Assembly: GCA_029449245.1 (NCBI GenBank)
Contig: JANATF010000009.1
Span: 868,001 to 932,000, forward strand
Source: Mortierella alpina
Lineage: Eukaryota; Mortierellomycota; Mortierellomycetes; Mortierellales; Mortierellaceae
DNA: 64,000 bases
Direction of reading: 5' to 3'
The notes beneath the pieces were generated by a model. The model was not told the DNA's origin and made no database searches. It saw nothing but the letters and a program-made list of their open reading frames with translations. The position numbers and the translations under genes are program-made. Shown one piece after another: positions 1-10,525 of this stretch (position 1 is the stretch's first letter; every line of letters begins with the position of its first letter).

Positions 1-134
1 AGCCAAGGACCGCTGGAGCTGGGGGGAAATTTAGCTGGGCAGTGTTGGTGGTGACTGAGGGCGCAGTAGGTATAGTTGGTGAAGGTCGAAGGGCTTTGAG
101 TGCGATCGGCAATGGCAAAGGGCCAAAGCTCTGT

Positions 135-774
135 CTATGCCTTGGTTTCATGCGAGGCTGTCCTGAGGTTTGTTGAGGGAAATACCACGAAGATGGCCCT
201 GTCGAGCCTGGTTCTGACAGTACCGGTCCTGCGGGAAAAGAGTGTGATACTGCTGCAGCTGTTGACGACGAAGATCTTTTCGTCACTGCCTTTGATCCCG
301 CAGAATAGGATGATGGTACAGAGCAAGAGTGGACCTGCCGTGATTGCAAAGGTATTGACTGCAGGCGAGATTTCAGTTGTGGCGTGTGCCGTGAGAAGAG
401 GCGTCCATGGACAGGGTCGTTTGAACGGCAGTTGGGCGCGGTTGGTGAAGTTGCAGGAGGTGCCCTCTGTGATATCTTGGATTGTACAGGTGCGGTTGAG
501 TGCGACCTCCATCGCTGGTGCGTTGCTGCAGTCCTGGTCCGGTTGGTGACGATGATGTGCTTTGCGAAATCCAGCATGTGGGTCCCTGGGGCGGGCTGCG
601 ACAGCGGTTCTGACAGTACCCAGGTGCGGTGGATGGTGCAGAAGGTTGCCTTGGAGTCATAGCTCCGCCGTGCTATGAAGGAAAACAAACAAGCAAGCAA
701 TGGTTCCAGAGTGGGTGAGTTCACGCGCAGTGGACCAAGTCAACAGGGGTGCTGCACTGTCAGGCTGCATACCT
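135..774 (-). pseudogene. Possible single-pass membrane protein fragment, frame uncertain
   Basis: I do not recognise this. On the minus strand an open frame stretches from about 656 down to a stop at 135. It holds Cys and N-glycosylation-like motifs (NRTC, NFTN), then one strongly hydrophobic segment (AVNTFAITAGPLLLCTIILF), which suggests an extracellular part plus one membrane span. The preceding stretch (about 660 to 550) looks more coding-like in a different frame, entered from a plausible acceptor (ttcatag) near 675. A clean gene model therefore needs a frame change near 550. That could be a frameshifted gene, an unseen small intron, or chance. A donor-like gtatgc near 774 could begin the upstream intron. 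Not linked to the neighbouring peptidase gene. Confidence 0.28.
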
Positions 775-1305
775 GGAGGATGCCTTGCTGGCAACGAGCA
801 CTTAATGATCAACCTAGAGCTCATGACCGCTGTTCCATGCCCTTGCGAGGCAGAGTGGGAGTGAGCGTGGGAGTGTTGCAAAGGGTCTTGCCCTGACGAG
901 AGAGGAGGAGGACGAGCAGAGGGCAGGTGCGGACTGGGAAGGGCGTGGAGAGAGGAGACGTCAAGACGGATGGTGATGGAGATGGATGGAGACGGATGGA
1001 GAAAGCGATGGTGTTCTCAGGAGTGAATTGCAGTTTGTCTGCTGTGTCCTGATCAGCAGCTGTTCCCACAAATGCCCAAATGCGGGCGAGTGGACTGACA
1101 ATCACAAACACATTCGGTGGCTTATGGCCATGAGCATTGGTGCGATAGAGACGTGCATGGACGCGTTTTATGGTTGGTTTTTCTATTTCTCGCGGTGAGT
1201 CGTTATGCTTGGGAAGAAGAACAGGGAAGAAAGGAAGGACAGGAAACGGAGCGGGAGACTAAGGATGGGGCAGTAGGGGGATAAAAACAAAATAGGAGAA
1301 AGGGC
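775..1305. other. Intergenic, no gene recognised
   Basis: The ORFs here are short and mutually overlapping on both strands. The plus strand is purine-rich near 890-1000, so the minus strand reads as a pyrimidine-rich leader. The right part is the 3' flank of the mitochondrial processing peptidase gene. Confidence 0.5.
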
Positions 1306-3456
1306 TTAGAAGCGGTTCCAGGACATGTTGCCGCGGACACGTCCATAGTCGGGCATGCACTCGATGGGGCCAATGCCGACCATGGCGATCTCACGGTCCC
1401 AGAGGTACTGGGAGGCAACGCGGTGAACATCAGCGGCAGTGATCTTGCTGATCAGCTGCTCCACCTCCTGAGGAGAGGTGCGCTTGCCCATCGTCACCAG
1501 CTGGCGTCCAATATCCTCTGCAATGGCAGTGGTGCCGTCCAACGACAACAACAGCGAGGACTTGAGCTGCTGCTTGGCACGCTCAACCTCAGCAGTCGTG
1601 ACCGAGGTCGTCAAACGGGCCCACTCCTTCTGTGCAAAGTGAACCAAGTCATCCTGGCAGTCCTTGTTCTCGGTGATGAAGTAGATTCCAAAGAGACCAG
1701 TGTCTGTGTACGAGGTGTTGAAGGACATGAACGAGTTGGCAAGCTTGTTCTGGTGAACGATGCTCGACAGTCTCGACGAGGTGTGGGCCGAAGCACCGAG
1801 GGAGCGGTCCCAAGTGCCGATGATCGACTGCATCACGAGCATGGTATAGTAGTCGGGCGAGGTCCAGCCGCAGCCCTCAACAGCAATGGCAATGTGGGCC
1901 TGGGCCATGGTGTCGTCCTGAAGACGGATCTCAGATCCAGTAAAGTTGGGAGGGAAAGCGTAGGTCTTGCCCAGGCCGGTGGGGTTAGCAGAGACGGGGA
2001 GCTTGCTAAAGTGCTGCTCGGCCAACTGGACAAGGGCATCGTGGTCAACACCACCAGTTCCAACCAGGACCATGCGGTCGGCGGTGTAGTTGGTCTTGAT
2101 GTAGTTGGCAAGATCCTCGCGGGTCAACGACTTGATGTTCTCCTTGGGTCCCAAAATGGTGCGTCCGAGGGCATCGCCCTGGAAGGCAGTGGCGTGCAAG
2201 TGGTCAAAGACAACTTCCTCCATCTGCTTGTCAACCTCCTGCTGCTCGCGAAGAATAACATCGCGCTCACGCTCAATGGCATCGTTGTTCAGGGTGGAGT
2301 TCTGAAGAATGTCAGAGAGCACCTCAACAGACTTGGGGATGTCAGACTTGAACGACTTGGCGTAGTAGACAGTCTGCTCGCGCGAGGTGTAAGCGTTCAA
2401 GTGAGCGCCCATGTTCTCAATCTGGGTCTCAATGTCGTGCTGGCCACGGGTGCTGGTGCCCTAGTAAACGCAGTTGCAAACAAACATTTCTTACCATTAG
2501 CAATCTGGCAGTGTCCTTTAACCACAAAACAACTGATCGACGAGGTCGACACGTCTTTCGGACGTGCAGGCTCGAACAGGCATATCCGCCAGCTATAGCG
2601 AGTCCATTCTGTCGATCGGTGGTGCGTAATCCGACATGGGTTTTGTGCACATAGTTTCTGACGATGTCCATGGTGTAGTGTCGCGACTGTCGTATCGGGC
2701 GCGTCCAGCAAGAGTCCTGATCCGTGCGACAGTTTCGTGTGCCATTTTGCTCATGGATAGGATTGTTTCAAGTACCTTGAAGGCCATGTGCTCAAGGAAG
2801 TGGGCAGCACCGTTGTTCTTGGCGTTCTCGGCACGGCTACCAGCATCAATGAAAACACCGACGGTGGCAGTCTGGGCAGAGGGGTTGGACTCGGTCGCGA
2901 TAGTCAGACCGTTCTTGAGCGAGGTGATACGGGTTCCAGAGACGTGGGAAGCGGCAGCAGTGGCAAGAGGGCGAATGGCCTAGGTAGATATAAAAGAAGC
3001 AGCAGCCTGGATTAGATTTACTCGAAGGGCGATTTCGAACCAGTGCAGTTCGCAGTGCCGATTCAATGCTGTGAATTCAGTGTGTGATGCAGATCCCGAG
3101 CAACGCTGTTCCTGAAATTTTGCTCCTCCCGTCACTCCAGAGTTCCATTGCACCAAGAGAGGGTATTGAGAACGACCAGAGTGAGGCAAAGAGTGAAGTG
3201 TATTCAAGCAGGTGTTCCTTGGACTGAACTGGTGATGGAATGGCGTGCTGATGCTATCCAGAGTGAATCCCGAGGGTTCGGATTAAATCGTGCCGGGCTG
3301 ATGTGTTTTTTTCAGATCAAGGCAGTGGAGGGGCAGTTTGCAAAACGCAGTGTTGCTGCTCCAGCCAGGAATATGTGAAGAGTGATTGTTGTTTACCTGG
3401 CGAGCCAAGTTGAAGCGGCCAGCCTTGAAGGCGGTGGACAGGAGAGCAGATGCCAT
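1306..3456 (-). CDS. MAS1: Mitochondrial processing peptidase beta subunit
   Basis: Catalytic subunit of the matrix metallopeptidase (M16 family) that removes presequences from imported mitochondrial proteins; it works as a dimer with MPP-alpha. Three exons on the minus strand: 3456-3397, 2979-2776 and 2460-1306, giving 472 residues, close to the family norm. The short first exon encodes a basic, Ser/Ala-rich start that fits a mitochondrial presequence. Exon 2 ends in the zinc-binding inverted motif HFLEH followed by MAFK; exon 3 continues [20 protein letters not shown], the usual family sequence. The downstream acidic element ([20 protein letters not shown]) and the C-terminal non-catalytic M16 domain are present. 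The intact HxxEH argues for MPP-beta rather than a complex III core 1 protein. All introns are phase 0. It is transcribed divergently from SDH4. Confidence 0.96.
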
Positions 3457-3736
3457 GGTGAGGGTGATGTGGGGGTGAGGGAGTGATGGATTCAAAAGAA
3501 AAATAGCAGCGTAGATCGGGCAAGCTCGCAGGCTCGCAGGCGGCAGCAGCGCATTAGAAGCCGCCTGTCATCGCAAATGCAGCGCCTCCCCTCTCGGACC
3601 CGGCGAGGGGTGTAAACACACGCCCTTTTCACCTCGGAGATTCCGTGCATCCATCTCCCATCTCCGTCTCTCCATCTCGTCGCCTGCTCGCTCACCCCTC
3701 TCCACTCCCTCCTTACAGCTCCACCACACAGCAACC
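3457..3736. promoter_or_regulatory. Divergent promoter region MAS1 / SDH4
   Basis: There are 280 bp between the two start codons, so both promoters must lie here or reach into the other gene. It contains a GC-rich imperfect repeat (gcaagctcgcaggctcgcagg) near 3519-3540 and a pyrimidine-rich leader (tctccgtctctccatctcg) just before the SDH4 ATG. I see no clear TATA box. Confidence 0.6.
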
Positions 3737-4721
3737 ATGGCCCTCAGACTCGCTGTCTCTCCCCTGGCTATGAGCCGCTCCACGCCTTCGCTCCGCCTGG
3801 CGGCCGCCCTGCGTTCCTCCTCGTCCTTGAACGGCCGCGTCTACTTCCACGCCTGTATGTCTTTGTCATGTTGTCTCCTCTAAAGCGGCCAAAGTGACGT
3901 TGCCGCACATCTCTAGCAAACCTCAGGCGTTATCATTCACAGCAGCACTGGGAAATCGCTCAGCACTCTATTTCTCGAAAACAAAAAAAGCACACCAGCA
4001 CTTCAGCATCACACCCGAACGGGTAAAATCCGGGGATGGCCTTTTTGCAATCCTCTCAATAATCCGCTCTGCGATCCTCGCGTGCCCAGGTGCTCTTGTG
4101 CAAACACAACCTTTCTGGAACACGAACTACACGGTCCTGGAGCTGAAATCACCACCGGCAGCAGTGGAATAGGAAGAACAGTGTCAATCAAGGATCCCAT
4201 ATTCCACCCTCACTTTGGCTCCCCCCGGCAATTCAAAGTGACGACGCCATATCGCTTCAGACACTGACATAGCTTTGTTTCTTTTTTATGGTGCTGTTGA
4301 TGACCTTCTAGCCCGCAATGCTGCCGCTGCTACTGGACAGACCTCTGCCGATGTCACTGACGTCTACAAGGCCGTCCCCTTCAAGACCATTGCCCCTGAC
4401 CAGGTTCATGGATCCTACCACTGGGACTTTGAGCGCTTGTTGACCATCTCCATGATTCCTCTCCTTGCTGCCTCCGCCATCAAAGGTGCCCACCCCATCA
4501 CAGACGGTCTTTTGGGTGTTGTCATCCCTATCCACTCACACATGGGATTTGACGCCATGATCACGGATTATCTCCACCCCGGCAAGGTCGGTGTCTATGG
4601 AAACAAGGCCATGGTTTGGGGTCTTCGCGGCGCAACTGTCTTGGTCCTGGTTGGATGCTACCAGTTCAACACTGCCGATATTGGATTGACCGAGCTGGTC
4701 AAGAAGGCTTGGACCGCATAA
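3737..4721 (+). CDS. SDH4: Succinate dehydrogenase membrane anchor subunit (CybS)
   Basis: Small membrane subunit of respiratory complex II, which anchors the catalytic subunits to the inner mitochondrial membrane and helps bind ubiquinone and haem b. Two exons: 3737-3854 and 4312-4721 (intron phase 1, gtatgt to ctag), 175 residues. Exon 1 is an Arg/Ser/Ala-rich presequence. Exon 2 carries the family core: GSYHWDFERLLTISMIPLLA, then SHMGFDAMITDYLHP, then a last hydrophobic span near VLVLVGCYQF. Three membrane spans are expected and visible. The 457-bp intron is long for this window and contains no convincing gene. Head to head with the MPP-beta gene. Confidence 0.95.
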
Positions 4722-4759
4722 GATCGCTGAAGGGAATCAGAACGTAATCATGAAGAGAA

Positions 4760-4765
4760 AATAAA
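4760..4765 (+). terminator. Polyadenylation signal of SDH4
   Basis: An AATAAA hexamer 39 bp after the SDH4 stop codon, inside an A-rich run. Confidence 0.5.
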
Positions 4766-5647
4766 AAAAAAATTCATTGCACACATCGCGATTTTCATGT
4801 GTGTCGCTCGTTTGAGACGAGGCCGCATTCTTCCATAGGGTCCTACCTTATTTACCCGCACCTGCTGTTCATGCGAGTTCATATCTCGAGGAGTCTGACT
4901 TGAAAGAAATTCACCCATAGCCCTCGTTGTTCCATTATGCGCAGCTGAAGGGCGAACATAGTCGAGAGTATTCACCATCGGAACTTGTGTGTTCTATAGA
5001 TATATGAGAACGAAGATCTGCAATCAAAGACATTGACAGTGGAAGAGGTCGTCTCTCGACCGTAGAGGTACAAGTGGCTGCTAGAAATAGAGGCTGTGCT
5101 CCACGTCCAGTCTAGAAGGCGCAACAGCCAGAAACCAGAAGTGCGCAATCGCAACGGCAAACGAAGAGCGAGTGGATAGGGATAAAGGCTGGACCGCGCG
5201 AGCGCGCTCCCTAGTTTCCCCCCTCCCTCCCTTGCTGGCCCGTAATATAACCGATCGCCGTGAAAACGCGCACGAGAGCGCTGTTTTTGCCATGCCGTGT
5301 TTGTGTGTCTGCCTTCTTGCTTTAGAGTACCAAGTGTGGCTACTACTGAATCGGAGCAAGAATGATTTTCCATAGCGTCATTTTTGCCAGCGGCAATCAC
5401 CCGTACGGGTCTTATATAAAGACACACCGTTCCTCACTACTGTTTTGCCTCTGTTTGACCCTTCAATCCTTCCCGCCTGCTCGTACCTGCATCTCCCTTT
5501 CGCTTCGCACTCCCACTCCTGCTCCCCTCTGCTCGATGCATCTGCTTCCAGCCAAGGCCACCCACTTGCTACAGCTCCAGCTACAGTAGACATCCTTTGC
5601 ACATATACCCAGCTGTCATTTCTCGGTTTTGTTCCACTACCAAAGCA
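4766..5647. other. Intergenic with promoter for downstream gene
   Basis: No gene recognised. The left part is the SDH4 3' flank. The right part is the promoter and CT-rich leader of the PPxY membrane protein starting at 5648. Confidence 0.5.
5413..5420 (+). promoter_or_regulatory. TATA box
   Basis: A perfect TATATAAA lies 228 bp before the ATG at 5648 and is followed by a pyrimidine-rich stretch suitable for transcription initiation. Confidence 0.55.
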
Positions 5648-7140
5648 ATGTCGACAGCAACAACCACCACTACCACAGCCTCAGCCTCAGCGCGGTCCTC
5701 GACTTCAGTCGAGCTGACATCATATCCCTCGGCTACGATGCCCTCTTCCTTCTACCCCACGGCCTCCTCGACCTCGACTAATAGCACAAACAGCGGCAGT
5801 AGTAGCAATGGCAACTTTGATCCATCTTCGGCTCTCACAGAAACGTTGCCTCTATCGACAGTCTTTTACTTTATCGCGTTCATCGGATTGATGTTGGCCA
5901 TATTCTACACCATCTATCTCGCCCGTCGAGATCGTCGCCGTCGCCAGGCCGCACGAGCAAACGGCAACAGAGATCCCGAGATGGGTGAGCGTCGTGCCAA
6001 CACGACATACCGACCCGAGTCTGGTGATGAAGGCAAGTGTTGTGCGCTATGGCGCTTCATTGTAAATTGAGAGAGTTGCTCTCATTACTGTTGACATCAT
6101 TACTGCCCGCTGGAAGCACAAGGGCCCTGTCACTCCGCTTTGCTTCCTCGGCCCTGACCACAGATTTGGCGGAATAGGGAAAAAGCTCCAATACCGCGCA
6201 CATGGTACGGAAGATCCTAACCTTCCTGTTCGTATTTCTCATTATTCATTCAACAGTGAGTCCTCCTCAGTACCGCTCTTACATGCTGGACCAGCCCTAT
6301 GAAGATACAGGGGTAGCAATCGTGTACCCGGATCAAGTTCACCACGGCGATCAGCAAGGGCTCATTCAGCACCTTGCCATTCTTGGACAGCAAGAGCGGG
6401 AGTATAGCACGCGGGACGATGACCAGGATTCGACGAGACCTATCCTGACGACGACAACCACCACCACTACCACCACCACTACCACCTTGACCATGTCGCC
6501 ACCCGGTTCACCTCGTGCCGTCGTTACGACCACGATTGCAGGGGCAGGGCAGCCACGGACCACCGGCGCGGAGGATGAGCCTCAGTCTCCTGCAACGGAG
6601 GTCACTGAGCCTACACCTGCACACCAGCACGCCTTCTTGACGGGACGTCATTTCTCAATCCTGCGCTTGGGTTTAAGCAATTACAATAGTAGCAGAGGAT
6701 CCAGCAGACGCACCTCGCGAGCTTCTACAGCCAACACCTCGCCCACAGCTTCCCGCTCCTCCTCGCCGACTCGACGCCACAGTGCGATGGTGTTGCTCAA
6801 TCCGGTTTCTCCTGATCCAACCACACCGCTCTCCTCCTCCTCATCCAGCACGACTGTGCCAGAGACGACAGAAACCTACATGCCATCAGCAGCAACAACC
6901 ACAACAACAAATATAAGCAGCGCAGTTGCGCAGACTCAGCAGCGTTCTGTCACTTTTGACACTACGGACGAAGGCAGCGCAGTGACGGAGCGGAGTGAAG
7001 GTGACCGTCGATCGGGCATTGTAGTGATGCCTCCTTCGCTCTATCGCCTCCGGAGCACGGGTCCTCCGCCCTATGTCCCTCTCTCTCCCGAGGAAGCGCC
7101 GCCGTTGCCCCCGTCTTACAACGCGGCCGTTGAAGTATAA
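5648..7140 (+). CDS. Single-pass membrane protein with PPxY cytoplasmic tail
   Basis: Function unknown. Exons 5648-6032 and 6257-7140 give 422 residues. The N-terminus is a Ser/Thr/Ala-rich, probably O-glycosylated ectodomain of about 70 residues without an obvious signal peptide. One membrane span follows (STVFYFIAFIGLMLAIFYTI), then a basic stop-transfer segment (RRDRRRR), so the remaining ~300 residues should be cytoplasmic. The tail carries SPPQY right after the splice join, a Thr run encoded by (acc)n, Ser/Arg-rich stretches, and PPPYVPL plus PPSYNAA at the C-terminus. PPxY motifs are known ligands of WW domains, for example in Rsp5/Nedd4 ubiquitin ligases; that this protein is such an adaptor is inference. 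The intron begins AG|GCAAGT, a GC-AG intron, phase 1. Similar in plan to the gene at 9428. Confidence 0.75.
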
Positions 7141-9427
7141 TCACCCAGTCTCCTTTTTTGCACCCTCGTTCCCCCTCCTTGTATCATAGTCTCCCCTTCC
7201 TCTTCCCTTGCCTCATACCCCACTGCATCATTTAATACCACTCCAGCTAGCTCTGCGATTAAAAGAAAAAAAAAACTAGGGTTAGCGCAAAGAATGCTTG
7301 TGTGTATGTGTGTGTGTGTAAAGTCTGTGTGTGTGTGAGTTTGTTGGCCACTCACTCACCCCCTCTTTTGATTTGCGGCAGAAAGTGAGAATTTTTACCC
7401 GAGCGCTCAGGTTTCAGACCTCACGCGCCAGCCTACTCCCCTTCGAGCCTTGCTCGGCCCTTTTTTGAGTTCCAGATCCGCCCTTGCCCATCCCGGTCCG
7501 TTCGCCTGGATATGTTTGTCTGTCTGTCTGTCAGCCTTTTTGGATTCTATCGCGGGCTGGGCTTTTCTATCAAGCCAAAAAGCCTGGCAACAGGCGAGCT
7601 CGATCAAGATCAATGGCCCTCGTGCCTCGGAAAAACAGATCTTGCATTTTTTCTTTTTTACGACTTACTTGTAGTAGTGAGTAGTCCGTAGTCTACTACC
7701 AGCCCAAACACGGGCACTCCCGGGCCTTCGTTGCAGGGCAAGTTCAACTCCAACTCCCATCTTTCCATCTCGAACAAAACAACAACAGCAGTTCGAGCGT
7801 CGGGCGCCTCTCCTCCTCGTCTTCCTTCTCCTCGTGAAGTGCAGCCTCACACAAGTCTTGACTTGTCAGCAAGAATGCCGGTTGAATGAAACCAAAGGCC
7901 TGAGCGCGGGTGGAGCAGCGTAGTACATATGACACCAAAGCTCGGTTTTCTTGTAGAAAAAAAAAGCTGAGGGAGTGCGACGGATTACACCAAAGTCATC
8001 GCTTGGGTCCCAAAATCTACCTCCCCCCCCCCATTCTTTGTCATGGCAGCTAGAATGGCTTCAACAATGTTTTAGGGGATCCTTACAACGAAAGACATAC
8101 ACCCACCCCTCTTTTTTCTAGCTATTGCATCGTCTAACGAGAATGATTTGCTCTTGCAAGGCATGCGGTGATTGTGTGGTTTGTGCCAAAGGCTCTTTGC
8201 ATAGCCATAATGCAAATCCAAGAACCCTGTCCACTGAGGTAATATCTTGTTCACGTTTTTCAAAAATGACAATGTTGTATACATACAACCCCTCTCCCCT
8301 GGCAAACGAGAGCCGTGCTGGATGTAGAGCACAGCAATCAATAAGAATCATGGTCAAGGGAGATGGGTCCAATGGACATATGAGCAGCCATGTATCACAC
8401 ACAGTAAACGTAGGATGTTGTTGCTGAAATAGGGGATTCGGATCTGTCCTAGCTCCTCAAGCGAGGCAGACAATGGTGGGTGGGTGGGGGGAGGGAGGCA
8501 GTAACCGGAGGTCGACTCGATTACAGGTAAAGACCCTCCCTCTCCTCGAAAGGCTGGTCTGAGGCCCATCTGTGCGCTTTGAACTCTATAGTGTTTTGGA
8601 GCTTTGCGCGCATGGAAATGAAACCACGCCAGTTGTGATAGACTAAATGCAACTGCCTGTTGAGGTGTTCACAAGCAGGCTGCTCTCCATTGCGAAGCAA
8701 TACACACATCCACATACACGCGCAACACGCATGATGGAGAATAGCACCTTGTTCTCTCCCTTGGAGTGTGGTGAGGGCCCCAAATTAAAGAAAACGAGAA
8801 AATCAAGGGGAGGAGGAGCGCGCCAAATGGGACATGGGCGAAATGATTAGGCATCGGGCGGTCCGCAAAACGCGGGCTGTGGAAAAACAGTGCGATTGGG
8901 ATGACTGTGAGGACACCCAAAAGGAAACAAAATAAAGGGACCATTGAGCAGACCATTGGTCATCTCTACTATTGTTCACATCCCTTTTGATGAAAAAAAG
9001 GAACAGTGAGAACGGTTCAAAAGAAAAAAAACACGGGGGTGGGCCCGAATCTCCTTTTTACTCACCTGAGAAGTCATAGCACACACATCCACTTGTCCAC
9101 AACAATTGTCCCCGAGGGAGGACAAGGAGGAGGAAGAGGATTCAAAAGCCATTTGCCGTTGCGCTGATATCATCCATCTTTTTTGTTTTCTTTGATTTCA
9201 TCTCTCTTTCACTCATTGCTTTTTTTCAATGTCCTTCCCTGCGTAGTTAGGGCTATCCTCTCTCTCTCTATCTCTCTCTCTCTCACACCTACCAAGTTTT
9301 GCTTCATCTCCTCCAGTATTATCCTTACTTCACACAATCGAACCCTAGTGCATCGATTTTTTCCAGAGTCAACAAGAAATACCTTGTAGAACATCACCAG
9401 AACAGCAGCACGCACACACACACACAT
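7141..9427. other. Intergenic, about 2.3 kb
   Basis: No convincing gene on either strand. It contains a TG-rich run (about 7300-7340), a C10 run near 8023-8032, and a CT microsatellite (about 9259-9284) in the leader of the gene starting at 9428. The rest reads as untranslated flanks. Confidence 0.5.
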
Positions 9428-10262
9428 ATGTCCTCCGATTCCAGCACGACGGCCGCAGCTGTCGCGGCTGCCACTTCCTCACCAGACTCCTCGACAGTTT
9501 ACAACCATGCCAGAAACGGCGCGTTCAACTCTGGAGGCTACATCTACATGATTCTGCTTGCAGGCGTGTTGACGGGCGTGATCTACTTTGCTAGAGTCTG
9601 TCTCGCCAAACGACAGGCGCGCCTTCGTGCTCTCAAGAACCCCGATTTTGATGGTACGAACCTCTTTCTTAGTTTGGTTGTCACATCCTATTCTGTCCAA
9701 GTCTCGGGGTCAGAAAGACCCTTTATTTTTCGGGGGGAGAAGAGGGGGGGGAAGGTCATTTTTCATCTTCTACTCTGTCTCCGCCCAACCTGTGAACTCT
9801 TTACGCGCGAACAGAGAGTGGAAGGATACTCACACTTCCTACCGCCTCCTTATCACTACAGGTCCACCTACCTATCTCCACCACCTTCAAGATCTGCAAG
9901 TTATTGATGCCCGTCCACGCACCACCGCAGCCTCTGGCCAGCTCGTCATACCGTCGGCTCCTACTTCAGCGTTGATCCGAGGCGAAAACTATTACATTGT
10001 CACGCCTCGCTCCCATTCTCGAACAGGGTCCACAGCTTCCTCTTTGACGAGACCGCGCTCATTAGCACAAGGAGCTTCAGGAGCAGGAGCAGGATCACCA
10101 CGGAACACGATAATCTCTGCGCCCACAACAAGTACAACAGCAACAACAACATCGTCAGGAGCAGCATTGATGGAGCCACTGCCGCCAGCATATGAGGACT
10201 TGGGCAGCACGCCGCTTGTGGCACCTTCTGCACCCCCGTCGACCGGCCTGTCCTCGGCGTAA
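9428..10262 (+). CDS. Single-pass membrane protein with PPxY tail (paralogue-like)
   Basis: Function unknown. Exons 9428-9653 and 9862-10262 (phase 1, ATG|gtacga to tacag) give 208 residues. A short Ser/Ala/Thr-rich N-terminus precedes one membrane span (GYIYMILLAGVLTGVIYFA) and a basic cytoplasmic anchor (CLAKRQARLRALK). The splice junction falls directly before PPTYLHHLQD; the C-terminal part holds LPPAYEDL and Ser/Thr-rich linkers. The arrangement of short ectodomain, span, basic anchor, phase 1 intron, then PPxY matches the gene at 5648, so the two are probably distant tandem relatives. WW-domain binding through PPxY is known chemistry; the cellular role is not visible. Confidence 0.72.
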
Positions 10263-10525
10263 ATGCTGTACTACATGCTACAAAGCTGAAAAAGCTACCC
10301 CTATTAGCTCCCCCCCCCCTCGTTGAAGGACACCGTGCGTTGCCACATGCCACATGCCATATAGCCATATAGCCATTCATAGCCATCCGTAGTCGTTTCT
10401 TATATATCTTTGTATCATATAGTACAATACCAGAAAGTACAATACCACAACTCATCGTTACGTTTTCTAAAAAAAAAGAGAGAGAGGTTATATCTATATC
10501 GTACAAAATATGTGGGAGAACGAGT

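Noticed and set aside
1423-2598. 391-codon plus-strand ORF opposite MPP-beta
   Set aside because: Antisense shadow of a clear peptidase gene, caused by codon bias.
3015-3060. gatttcgaacc in MAS1 intron 1, like a tRNA B box
   Set aside because: No A box or cloverleaf at the right distance on the minus strand.
7276-7290. Telomere-like ctagggttagcg
   Set aside because: Only one unit and a bit, in an intergenic region between intact genes; no tandem array.
9066-9152. Minus-strand ATG ORF (MAFESSSSSLSSL...) ending in a perfect CAG|gtgagt donor
   Set aside because: The donor is good, but possible second exons give only 38-56 residues with no recognisable features, and the region is the promoter of the gene at 9428. 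Not enough to call a gene.
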